Origin: an uncultured Clostridium sp. | GTDB taxonomy: Bacteria; Bacillota; Clostridia; Clostridiales; Clostridiaceae | Direction: 5' to 3' | DNA: 9,453 bases | Assembly: GCF_934754915.1 (NCBI RefSeq) | Contig: NZ_CAKVKB010000125.1 | Location: forward strand, 1-9,453 | Part shown: piece by piece, positions 4,723 to 9,453 of the stretch | How positions within the stretch are numbered: position 1 is the first letter of the stretch | Layout of the letters: each line of letters begins with the position of its first letter | Notes under the pieces: model-generated | Databases searched by the model: none | The model's input: the letters and a program-made list of their open reading frames with translations, nothing else | Told to the model about the DNA's origin: nothing | Program-made: the position numbers and the translations under genes

Positions 4723-6066
4723 TTATTTTTCATTAAACATTTCCTGCCTACATTCAACTTGAACTATTTCACAATTATCGGTATATCCATAATCTTTATT
4801 CAATTCTTGATTATCAGAATAGAATCTCTTTCTATCTCTATCAAAATTCAAATCAACACCAAATTCAAACCCTCTCATTCTGTCTTTAAGTATCTCAACA
4901 TAAGAATCTTTTAAAGTTGCATCTTTCTTCTTTTCTTTTTCTGAATTCTTTTTTACCGATATTGCATAATCTGCTAAATTAGTTATATCTCCAGTACCAG
5001 CGACATCAAATTTTGTAACTTTTGAATTTCCTTGTTGCGGCTTTCTAGGATGTGCAATTAAATGCACTATAACGCCATACTTTCTAGCAAAGTTTTTTAG
5101 TTTATTTACAAATATCTTTTGGGCCATATACTCATTTTTATAACTGTCTTTCAATTCTATTTTCATCAGATTATCAATAACAAACACTTTAACCCCTTGT
5201 TTTGCCAATCTATTCATATCCAGCAATAATTGTTGTTCATCTGTTGTAATACTATCGTCAGTATAGATAAATAGCTTGTCCTTAATCCAGCTATCGATAT
5301 AATCGATACCGACTTTTCCTAATGTTTTATACTGAATATTTTTATAACTCTTATTTATAAAATGTTCATCATTCGCAATTGTTGGATATAACCAGCTTTT
5401 CAAATTTGAATTGGTAAGTTCAGGACTATATAAAAATACTTTATATCCCCAGCTTAAACTCTCTGCTATACACATCTGATTTACAATTGTACTCTTACCA
5501 TTGCCATTATATCCAGTTATTATATTTAAACTTCCCATAACGAAACCTAATAACTTTTTATCAATATTCTTAAATCCTGTTGGTATCTTCTCCATTGTGT
5601 GTATATCAACGATTTTAACCTTATCTAATGTTGTAATTGTATTTCCATTGCCTATTTTTGATTTTATAAAATCAATAGTATCGAATCTTTTTTGTATTTC
5701 TTCATCTGTTGTTATTGCTCCATCTTCGATATCTTTTGCTAATTTCAATCTTTCTCTTACAATTCTTAAATTAAGTAATTCATTGATATATGCATCAACA
5801 TCTGACATTTTAACTGTTTCAGTAATCAAATCTGTTAAATAACTGATTTTAATTCCTTTTGATAAAGCTATTTTACTTACAATCAATATATCTGTACTAT
5901 TTTTCAACGAATAACTTTCCTTTAGACTTTCAAATACTTTTTGATTATTAGTATTATAAAAGTCTTTTGTTGTAATTCCTCTATCTATTGCTTTTATAAA
6001 AGTTTCTTTAGATTGAATACAATTTCCTAATAAGGCTCTTTCAATTTCTAAATTGAACCTCTCCAT
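4723..6066 (-). CDS. DnaB-type replicative helicase
   Basis: This 447-aa protein is a hexameric, ATP-driven 5'-3' helicase of the DnaB family, presumably unwinding the element's own origin. Residues 4-115 form the DnaB N-terminal domain (NLEIERALLG at the start). The RecA-like C-terminal domain follows IPTGFKNIDKKL (161-172), with Walker A GYNGNGKST (185-193), Walker B VFVID (294-298), the sensor region HLIAHPRKP (335-343) and KDRMRGF (394-400), which may include the arginine finger. Length is close to host DnaB. ATG at 6066 is chosen because AGAGGTGA stands just upstream; an in-frame ATG 12 codons earlier lacks a site and overlaps the initiator gene. The gene follows the DnaD-type initiator by 14 bp, the usual initiator-helicase pairing of phage replication modules. 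Confidence 0.9.
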   Translation of the reverse strand: MERFNLEIERALLGNCIQSKETFIKAIDRGITTKDFYNTNNQKVFESLKESYSLKNSTDILIVSKIALSKGIKISYLTDLITETVKMSDVDAYINELLNLRIVRERLKLAKDIEDGAITTDEEIQKRFDTIDFIKSKIGNGNTITTLDKVKIVDIHTMEKIPTGFKNIDKKLLGFVMGSLNIITGYNGNGKSTIVNQMCIAESLSWGYKVFLYSPELTNSNLKSWLYPTIANDEHFINKSYKNIQYKTLGKVGIDYIDSWIKDKLFIYTDDSITTDEQQLLLDMNRLAKQGVKVFVIDNLMKIELKDSYKNEYMAQKIFVNKLKNFARKYGVIVHLIAHPRKPQQGNSKVTKFDVAGTGDITNLADYAISVKKNSEKEKKKDATLKDSYVEILKDRMRGFEFGVDLNFDRDRKRFYSDNQELNKDYGYTDNCEIVQVECRQEMFNEK

Positions 6067-6080
6067 TAAATCACCTCTTT

Positions 6081-6767
6081 TTAAAATTCTCTTATTCCAC
6101 AATCATCAATACTTATTTGTCCTTTTATCTGTTTAGGCTGCTTAGAAGTACACCATGTATTTAGTACCCTATAATGGTCTTTGTATTTTTTACCTTTTCC
6201 ATTAGCAATATAATTATCTAAAGCTAATATCTGATTATTTACTAAATCCACATCAAACTTATTAATTAATTTATTATATTGTTCTTGTGTAATTTTTACT
6301 TTGTCTATTACATCATCAATAAAATTTAAATCTATATATATATTCTTATTAGTATTCTTATTAGTATTCTTAGTGTCTTTCTTAACTACTACCTGTGGTA
6401 TTTCTGAAATACTACCGTTGTCTTTCTCACATACTAGGTAGTCTTTATTAAATACTACGTTGTCTTTCTCAACTACTACCTCTATATATTTAAGTAATTC
6501 ATTTAAATTGACCTTATAATAATTACTGTTCCAATCACCATTTAAAGTTCTTGTTTTATTAGCTGATATAATATTCAGTTTCTTTAATGAATTAATTGTT
6601 TTTATACATTTATCTCTACTACAAGGTATTCTTTTGGCTAATATTGTTAATGATATATTGAAGTTTTCATCATTACTCAAAATATTATTTATGCATGATT
6701 TTTGATAAACATCTAATTTATTAGTTCTTATAATCTCATTTTGTATTTGGGTAAAGTTCTCACTCAT
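6081..6767 (-). CDS. DnaD-type replication initiator / helicase loader
   Basis: The 228-aa product resembles phage replisome organisers. Residues 3-95 form a winged helix-turn-helix domain (ISLTILAKRIPCSRDKCIKT and following). Residues 145-208 resemble a DnaD C-terminal domain ending in YKDHYRVLNTW, which contacts DNA and helicase. The linker (96-143) is low-complexity because its DNA holds a set of 21-23-bp direct repeats and AT-rich 12-mers (see origin entries), giving VVVEKDN, VVFNKDY, LVCEKDN and NTNKNTNKN. ATG at 6767 is used because AAAGGAGGGAAC directly precedes it; an ATG seven codons earlier would place this site inside the coding region. It is followed by the helicase gene. The role is inferred from domain build, context and the embedded repeats. 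Confidence 0.8.
   Translation of the reverse strand: MSENFTQIQNEIIRTNKLDVYQKSCINNILSNDENFNISLTILAKRIPCSRDKCIKTINSLKKLNIISANKTRTLNGDWNSNYYKVNLNELLKYIEVVVEKDNVVFNKDYLVCEKDNGSISEIPQVVVKKDTKNTNKNTNKNIYIDLNFIDDVIDKVKITQEQYNKLINKFDVDLVNNQILALDNYIANGKGKKYKDHYRVLNTWCTSKQPKQIKGQISIDDCGIREF
6341..6373. repeat. AT-rich 12-mers beside the iterons
   Basis: TATTCTTATTAG occurs at 6341-6352 and 6353-6364, with a partial copy at 6365-6373, immediately next to the iterons. AT-rich repeats flanking initiator sites commonly form the unwinding element where the helicase is loaded. Confidence 0.6.
6374..6481. repeat. Five-copy iteron array, putative replication origin
   Basis: Direct repeats of GTCTTTCTCAACTACTACC begin at 6375, 6398, 6420, 6441 and 6462, with periods of 23, 22, 21 and 21 bp. 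Copies at 6375 and 6462 differ at one base in 20; the others match at about 16 of 18-19 positions. The array lies in the linker of the initiator gene, a known origin location in phages such as lambda (gene O). Confidence 0.7.
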
Positions 6768-6801
6768 GTTCCCTCCTTTCTTCTCCATAAATTCTCACTC
6801 C

Positions 6802-7104
6802 TTATAATCCAATTATGTTATCTAAATTACTTATCATAGCTTTAATAGTTTTTAACTGATATTCATATGTTTTTACTTTTGCTTTTAAATTTGCAATTTC
6901 TAAATCTTTCCTCAAATCTTCCTCATTATTTTCAATTCCTAGATAAACATTTAAATCCCTTCTGGTGACCATATATTTCTTACCAATCTTCTTGGCTTTT
7001 AATTTATGTTCTCTAATATGTTTTTGAATCGTTGCTGGTTGTACCCCATATATTGATGAAATTTCAGATACTGCCAATAATTCCTGTATTTCCTGTCTTG
7101 CCAT
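6802..7104 (-). CDS. Excisionase/MerR-like helix-turn-helix protein
   Basis: The 100-aa product has an N-terminal HTH_17-type winged helix (about 8-55): LLAVSEISSIYGVQPATIQKH is the helix-turn-helix and YMVTRRDLNVYLG the wing and closing helix. This fold is shared by excisionases and AlpA-like regulators. Residues 58-93 form a likely coiled coil for dimerisation, which simple excisionases usually lack. AAGGTGA lies close before the ATG, 4 bp after the 62-aa gene's stop codon. No other excisionase candidate is present, so it may serve as recombination directionality factor; a regulator of the replication genes is equally possible. Confidence 0.7.
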   Translation of the reverse strand: MARQEIQELLAVSEISSIYGVQPATIQKHIREHKLKAKKIGKKYMVTRRDLNVYLGIENNEEDLRKDLEIANLKAKVKTYEYQLKTIKAMISNLDNIIGL

Positions 7105-7108
7105 ATTA

Positions 7109-7297
7109 TCACCTTACTTTATCAAATTTTTCTTTTAAACAGTTATAACTTATAATCACATTACTTTCATACCATTTTAATAATTCTTTTAATGTTTCTT
7201 TGTTTATAGTGTCATTATCTATAGCATCACTTAACCCACTATAAATAATCTGACCTAGACACATAAGCCCAGCTATTGATAAATCTTTAGTGTCCAT
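7109..7297 (-). CDS. Hypothetical 62-aa early protein
   Basis: The protein begins MDTKDLSIAGLMCLGQII and ends KEKFDKVR. It is predicted mostly helical; the hydrophobic stretch near residues 7-20 is too short and mixed to be a clear membrane segment. ATG at 7295-7297 is chosen because AGAGGTG (7304-7310) stands 6 nt upstream. A GTG at 7304-7306 would lie inside that site and is rejected. It is the second gene of the early operon. I do not recognise the family. Confidence 0.7.
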   Translation of the reverse strand: MDTKDLSIAGLMCLGQIIYSGLSDAIDNDTINKETLKELLKWYESNVIISYNCLKEKFDKVR

Positions 7298-7347
7298 TAA
7301 TATCACCTCTCATTAATTTATTTCTCGTTGTAATTCCTCACCTTAGA

Positions 7348-7375
7348 CCTTAACGGTGTGTGGTTTATGTTAAGG
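7348..7375. promoter_or_regulatory. Inverted repeat in early-operon leader
   Basis: CCTTAAC (7348-7354) and GTTAAGG (7369-7375) form a perfect 7-bp inverted repeat with a 14-nt loop, between the Cro-like gene and the 62-aa gene. The arms contain the CTTAAC half-site of the element's operators, but at wider spacing. No T-run follows. It could be an extra repressor contact or an mRNA hairpin. Confidence 0.35.
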
Positions 7376-7394
7376 CTTGTACACTATTTAAATT

Positions 7395-7589
7395 TTAATT
7401 TTCTTCTGCCAAAAACAATTCTTGTACTGTTGAATTAAGAACTTCCGCAATTTTTTTTAATGTACTAAGTTTCACATTATCATAGTTGCCTTTTTCAATT
7501 TTAACTATAGTTACATTTGATGTCCCTACCAATTCAGCTAGTTCTTTTTGGGTTATATTCTCTTTTATTCTCGCAATTTTAACATTCAT
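7395..7589 (-). CDS. Cro-like XRE-family regulator
   Basis: The 64-aa product is little more than an XRE/Cro-type helix-turn-helix: ITQKELAELVGTSNVTIVKIEKGNY (12-36) spans the turn and recognition helix, and LKKIAEVLNSTVQELF (44-59) closes the fold. It is divergent from the repressor across a shared operator region, transcribed first in the early operon, and preceded by AAGGTGA. This is the place of Cro in lambdoid switches and of Str in staphylococcal islands. It probably competes with the repressor for the TTAAC operators and tunes early transcription. Confidence 0.82.
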   Translation of the reverse strand: MNVKIARIKENITQKELAELVGTSNVTIVKIEKGNYDNVKLSTLKKIAEVLNSTVQELFLAEEN

Positions 7590-7604
7590 TATTTCACCTT
7601 CTTT

Positions 7605-7695
7605 CTTAACTCTCAGTTAAGTATATATCTATTATATTTATCTTTCAGTTAAAAGTCAACACTGTTTTAAAAAATATTTTAACTTTTGGTTAAAA
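7605..7695. promoter_or_regulatory. Three-operator switch region
   Basis: Three sites share TTAAC-N5-GTTAA: 7605-7621 (perfect 7-bp arms CTTAACT/AGTTAAG), 7638-7652 (one mismatch, TTATC) and 7677-7695 (perfect arms TTTTAAC/GTTAAAA). Centres are 32 and 41 bp apart, about three and four helical turns, which would place bound dimers on the same face. The first two occupy the early promoter and the third the repressor promoter. Confidence 0.75.
7631..7659 (-). promoter_or_regulatory. Early promoter (drives Cro-like gene and replication operon)
   Basis: Minus-strand TTGACT (7654-7659) and TATAAT (7631-7636) are separated by exactly 17 bp, near consensus. One operator (7638-7652) fills the spacer and another (7605-7621) covers the expected start of transcription. 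Confidence 0.8.
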
Positions 7696-7706
7696 AATGT
7701 TATAAT
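7678..7706 (+). promoter_or_regulatory. Promoter of repressor-integrase operon
   Basis: TTTAAC (7678-7683) and TATAAT (7701-7706) are separated by 17 bp on the plus strand, ahead of GGAGGTG (7720-7726) and the repressor ATG. The -35 box lies within the operator at 7677-7695, so the repressor likely controls its own synthesis. Confidence 0.7.
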
Positions 7707-7730
7707 ATATATATCATATGGAGGTGTTTT

Positions 7731-8105
7731 ATGAATTCAATTAATATTGGTGAAAAGATTGAAAATCTTAGAAAATTTAATAAAATCAGTCGGAGTGAAC
7801 TGGCTAGACGTATAAATGTTTCACCCGCATATATAACCATGCTAGAAAATGGTAAAAAAACAAACCCATCAATTGAAGTTTTAAGAAATATTGCTACTGC
7901 TCTTGCCGTTCCTGTATCCACCTTTTTAAATACAGATACGCTTCCTGTCTTAGATAATGAGGAAGTTCTTTTAAAACAACAATTATTAAATTACTTAGAA
8001 AATTATCATAATTTAAAAGCGGATGCAGCGTTATCATTATGTGATGAAATCATAGATTATACAAAAATGAGAGTTAAACATTTTAAGAATAAAAGAGGTG
8101 AATAA
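7731..8105 (+). CDS. XRE-family repressor (ImmR/CI-like)
   Basis: The 124-aa product has an N-terminal XRE helix-turn-helix (6-66): SRSELARRINVSPAYITMLENGKK holds the turn and recognition helix. A helical C-terminal part (76-120) probably mediates dimerisation. There is no LexA-type self-cleavage domain, so SOS autocleavage is not expected. Size and build match ImmR-type repressors that are removed by an ImmA peptidase, and such a peptidase is encoded in the element. ATG at 7731 is chosen for GGAGGTG (7720-7726); an upstream in-frame start at 7686 lies within the promoter. The stop codon is immediately followed by the integrase ATG, so repressor and integrase share an operon. Helper-phage anti-repression, as for Stl of staphylococcal islands, is the other possible trigger. 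Confidence 0.85.
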   Translation: MNSINIGEKIENLRKFNKISRSELARRINVSPAYITMLENGKKTNPSIEVLRNIATALAVPVSTFLNTDTLPVLDNEEVLLKQQLLNYLENYHNLKADAALSLCDEIIDYTKMRVKHFKNKRGE

Positions 8106-9272
8106 ATGGCAACATTTAAAAATATATCTTCCATTCCTTCAAAGCCAAATTGGAAGGCTACTGTATGTCTTGGATATAATGATAATGGAAAAAAGAACCT
8201 TGCAAGAAAACAAGGATTTAAGACTAAAAAAGAAGCTGAAAAGTGGGCCGCTGATATAGTAAATAAAAAAAATAAAGGTTTTATATCTCCAACTGAAAGC
8301 AATATCTTATTCAAAGATTATATAAATAAGTGGTTTGATGAATATAAATCTCAGAATATAAGTATCAATACTAAAGCAAATTACCGTTCAAGAATTGATA
8401 CTCATATAATACCTAAATTAGGCTCATATAGATTAAATAAAATTACTAATGGAATTGTTCAAGATTTTTATAATGGCCTTATATGTGAAGGAATGAAGCC
8501 ATCCAGCGTTAAAAAAATAATGGAAACCTTAAACGGTGTATTTAAATATGCTCAAAAAAGCAAATTAATATATACAATTCCTACCGATATAGAAAAACAA
8601 CCAATGAATAAATCCGAAGTTGAATTTTGGACTAAAGCTGAAATAGATTTTTATTTGAATGAAATAAAAGACCAGTATCTTTATACCCCTATTTTGATAG
8701 AAGTATTTACTGGATTAAGAGTTGGAGAATTGTGCGGCCTTAGATGGAGGGATATAGATTTTAATAATAAATATTTAACAGTTAATAATCAAGTTATCTA
8801 TGATAGACAATTAAAAATGCTCGTATTTTCAAAAATATTAAAAACAGACACAAGTCATAGAAAAATAACATTACCTCAAATATTACTGGATTATCTGCAA
8901 TCTATAAAACATGATGCATCTGAAAATGATTTTGTAATATTAAATCGTGAAGGTCTTATGTGTAATCCTCGTAATTTATCAATGAACTTTACACAATCAA
9001 TTCAAAAATATAAATATTCTATTGAGGATATGAAAAAGAAAAATAAAAAAATTCCTCTTCATTATATGCAACTTAAACAAATCAGTTTTCACGCTCTTAG
9101 ACACACCCACGCAACATTATTAATTTTTAATGGTGAAAATATAAAAGTTATATCCGAAAGGCTCGGTCATAAAAATATAAGTACTACATTAGACACATAT
9201 ACTCATGTTATGGATGATATGAAAAATAATACTGCTGATTTATTAGATAGTATTTTTAGATATAAGAAGTAG
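8106..9272 (+). CDS. int: Tyrosine integrase of the element
   Basis: This 388-aa integrase has three parts: an N-terminal arm-binding domain (about 1-60), a SAM-like core-binding domain (65-160, TKANYRSRIDTHIIPKLG), and a catalytic domain with Arg205 (TGLRVGEL), Lys246 (LKTDTSHRK), His329 and Arg332 (HALRHTH), His355 (LGH) and nucleophile Tyr365 (DTYTH). All catalytic residues are present and length is normal for the phage/ICE integrase family. It should catalyse insertion and excision at the 22-bp core in tRNA-Arg. Its ATG directly follows the repressor stop, and its ribosome binding site AGAGGTG (8094-8100) lies in the repressor coding end, implying coupled translation. The stop codon overlaps the first of several TAGTACAAT repeats thought to be its own arm sites. 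Confidence 0.95.
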   Translation: MATFKNISSIPSKPNWKATVCLGYNDNGKKNLARKQGFKTKKEAEKWAADIVNKKNKGFISPTESNILFKDYINKWFDEYKSQNISINTKANYRSRIDTHIIPKLGSYRLNKITNGIVQDFYNGLICEGMKPSSVKKIMETLNGVFKYAQKSKLIYTIPTDIEKQPMNKSEVEFWTKAEIDFYLNEIKDQYLYTPILIEVFTGLRVGELCGLRWRDIDFNNKYLTVNNQVIYDRQLKMLVFSKILKTDTSHRKITLPQILLDYLQSIKHDASENDFVILNREGLMCNPRNLSMNFTQSIQKYKYSIEDMKKKNKKIPLHYMQLKQISFHALRHTHATLLIFNGENIKVISERLGHKNISTTLDTYTHVMDDMKNNTADLLDSIFRYKK

Positions 9273-9329
9273 TACAATATAGTACCAAAAAAGCTAAACA
9301 AAAAATTTAGTGCAATTTATAGTACAATT
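9270..9329. promoter_or_regulatory. Right putative integrase arm-binding sites (four copies)
   Basis: TAGTACAATA (9270-9279), TAGTACCAAA (9280-9289), TAGTGCAATT (9308-9317) and TAGTACAATT (9320-9329) are direct repeats between the integrase gene and the right attachment core. They share TAGTACAAT with the left sites at 400-420. Binding by the integrase is inferred from position and repetition at both ends. Confidence 0.55.
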
Positions 9330-9337
9330 TTAGAAAC

Positions 9338-9369
9338 AAAAAACGGCTTAACCCTTATAGTTAAGCCAT
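9338..9369 (-). terminator. Element-borne replacement terminator for tRNA-Arg
   Basis: Minus-strand GGCTTAAC (9360-9367) pairs with GTTAAGCC (9345-9352), extended by a wobble and an A-T pair, and is followed by six T residues (9338-9343). It lies 11 bp from the attachment core, exactly like the native terminator at the left end. The stem may also slow plus-strand transcripts leaving the integrase gene. Confidence 0.75.
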
Positions 9370-9379
9370 TCTATCTTAT

Positions 9380-9401
9380 AAACTGGTACTCCCAGCGGGA
9401 A
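9380..9401. other. Right attachment site (22-bp core in tRNA 3' end)
   Basis: Identical over 22 bp to 252-273. It covers the 3' end of the tRNA-Arg gene (T-stem 3' strand, acceptor 3' strand, CCA) plus four bases beyond it, so insertion leaves the tRNA sequence intact on this side. Confidence 0.93.
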
Positions 9402-9453
9402 TCGAACCCACATCTATCCCTTAGGAGGGGATTGTTCTATCCATTAAACTATA
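9384..9453 (-). tRNA. tRNA-Arg(CCT), 5' end outside the window
   Basis: Read on the minus strand, the sequence gives a D arm (GTTTAATGGATAGAAC), an anticodon arm ATCCC-CTCCTAA-GGGAT with anticodon CCT, a T arm GTGGG-TTCGATT-CCCGC, the acceptor 3' strand TGGGAGT, discriminator A and an encoded CCA. About five bases of the acceptor 5' strand lie beyond position 9453. Arg-CCT tRNA genes are frequent integration targets. Confidence 0.93.

Larger units (their letters stand above)
252..9401. mobile_element. Integrated phage-satellite-like element in tRNA-Arg(CCT)
   Basis: A 22-bp direct repeat at 252-273 and 9380-9401 bounds the element; one copy plus the interior is 9128 bp. The right copy is the genuine 3' end of a tRNA-Arg gene and the left copy is an isolated duplicate, as expected for tyrosine-integrase insertion into a tRNA. 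Inside are an integrase, repressor, Cro-like regulator, DnaD-type initiator, DnaB-type helicase, ImmA-like peptidase, ribbon-helix-helix protein, second recombinase, small terminase and a protease-capsid fusion. Large terminase, portal, tail, holin and endolysin genes are absent. Size and content resemble phage-inducible chromosomal islands; a shrunken prophage is the alternative. Boundaries are read directly from sequence; the satellite label is inference. Confidence 0.85.

Noticed and set aside
5501..5842. Plus-strand 113-codon frame
   Set aside because: It is antisense to the Walker-A-containing helicase gene and lacks a ribosome binding site.
6341..6481. CRISPR array
   Set aside because: The repeats are 12 and about 21 bp, contiguous and without unique spacers, and they are inside a coding frame; no cas genes are present.
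7348..7375. Terminator between the Cro-like and 62-aa genes
   Set aside because: The 7-bp arms have a 14-nt loop and no following T-run, so it is kept only as a possible regulatory repeat.
8057..8314. Minus-strand 85-codon frame, with a similar one at 7700-7921
   Set aside because: Both are antisense to the repressor and integrase genes, which have clear domains; hydrophobic products are a by-product of the antisense frame.

Overview
The window is strongly AT-rich and its open reading frames carry AGGAGG or AGGTG ribosome binding sites. Together with family-level resemblance of the proteins, this points to a low-GC Firmicute, most likely a Clostridium-type host. Nearly all of it (about 252-9401) is one small integrated element of about 9.1 kb. 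It is bounded by a 22-bp direct repeat and sits at the 3' end of a minus-strand tRNA-Arg(CCT) that runs off the right edge. Bases 1-251 are host DNA: the tRNA gene's displaced native terminator and the promoter and ribosome binding site of a host gene lying just beyond position 1.

Layout from right to left. (i) Integration and immunity: a tyrosine integrase (8106-9272, +) is translationally linked to a repressor (7731-8105, +). Across a 141-bp control region with three TTAAC-N5-GTTAA operators lies a divergent Cro-like gene (7395-7589, -). (ii) Early operon (minus strand, about 7624 to 4146): Cro-like regulator, 62-aa unknown, excisionase/MerR-like HTH protein, DnaD-type replication initiator carrying a five-copy iteron array inside its gene, DnaB-type helicase, a 40-aa ORF, and an ImmA/IrrE-like metallopeptidase, closed by an intrinsic terminator. 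(iii) Second operon (minus strand, promoter at 4069-4097): ribbon-helix-helix protein, a minimal tyrosine recombinase without an arm-binding domain, small terminase subunit, 55-aa unknown, and a prohead protease-major capsid protein fusion.

The element can plausibly integrate, excise, repress itself and replicate. It encodes a capsid protein, a maturation protease and a terminase small subunit. It has no recognisable large terminase, portal, connectors, tail or lysis genes. The main genes are intact, regulation is tidy and both ends are complete, so I favour a capsid-encoding phage satellite (PICI-like) that depends on a helper phage. A reduced prophage is the alternative. The most notable observations are the packaging and capsid set without motor or portal, the iteron plus AT-rich 12-mer origin inside the initiator gene, the element-borne copy of the tRNA terminator at the same spacing as the native one, and the internal ribosome binding site at the ancestral protease/capsid boundary.
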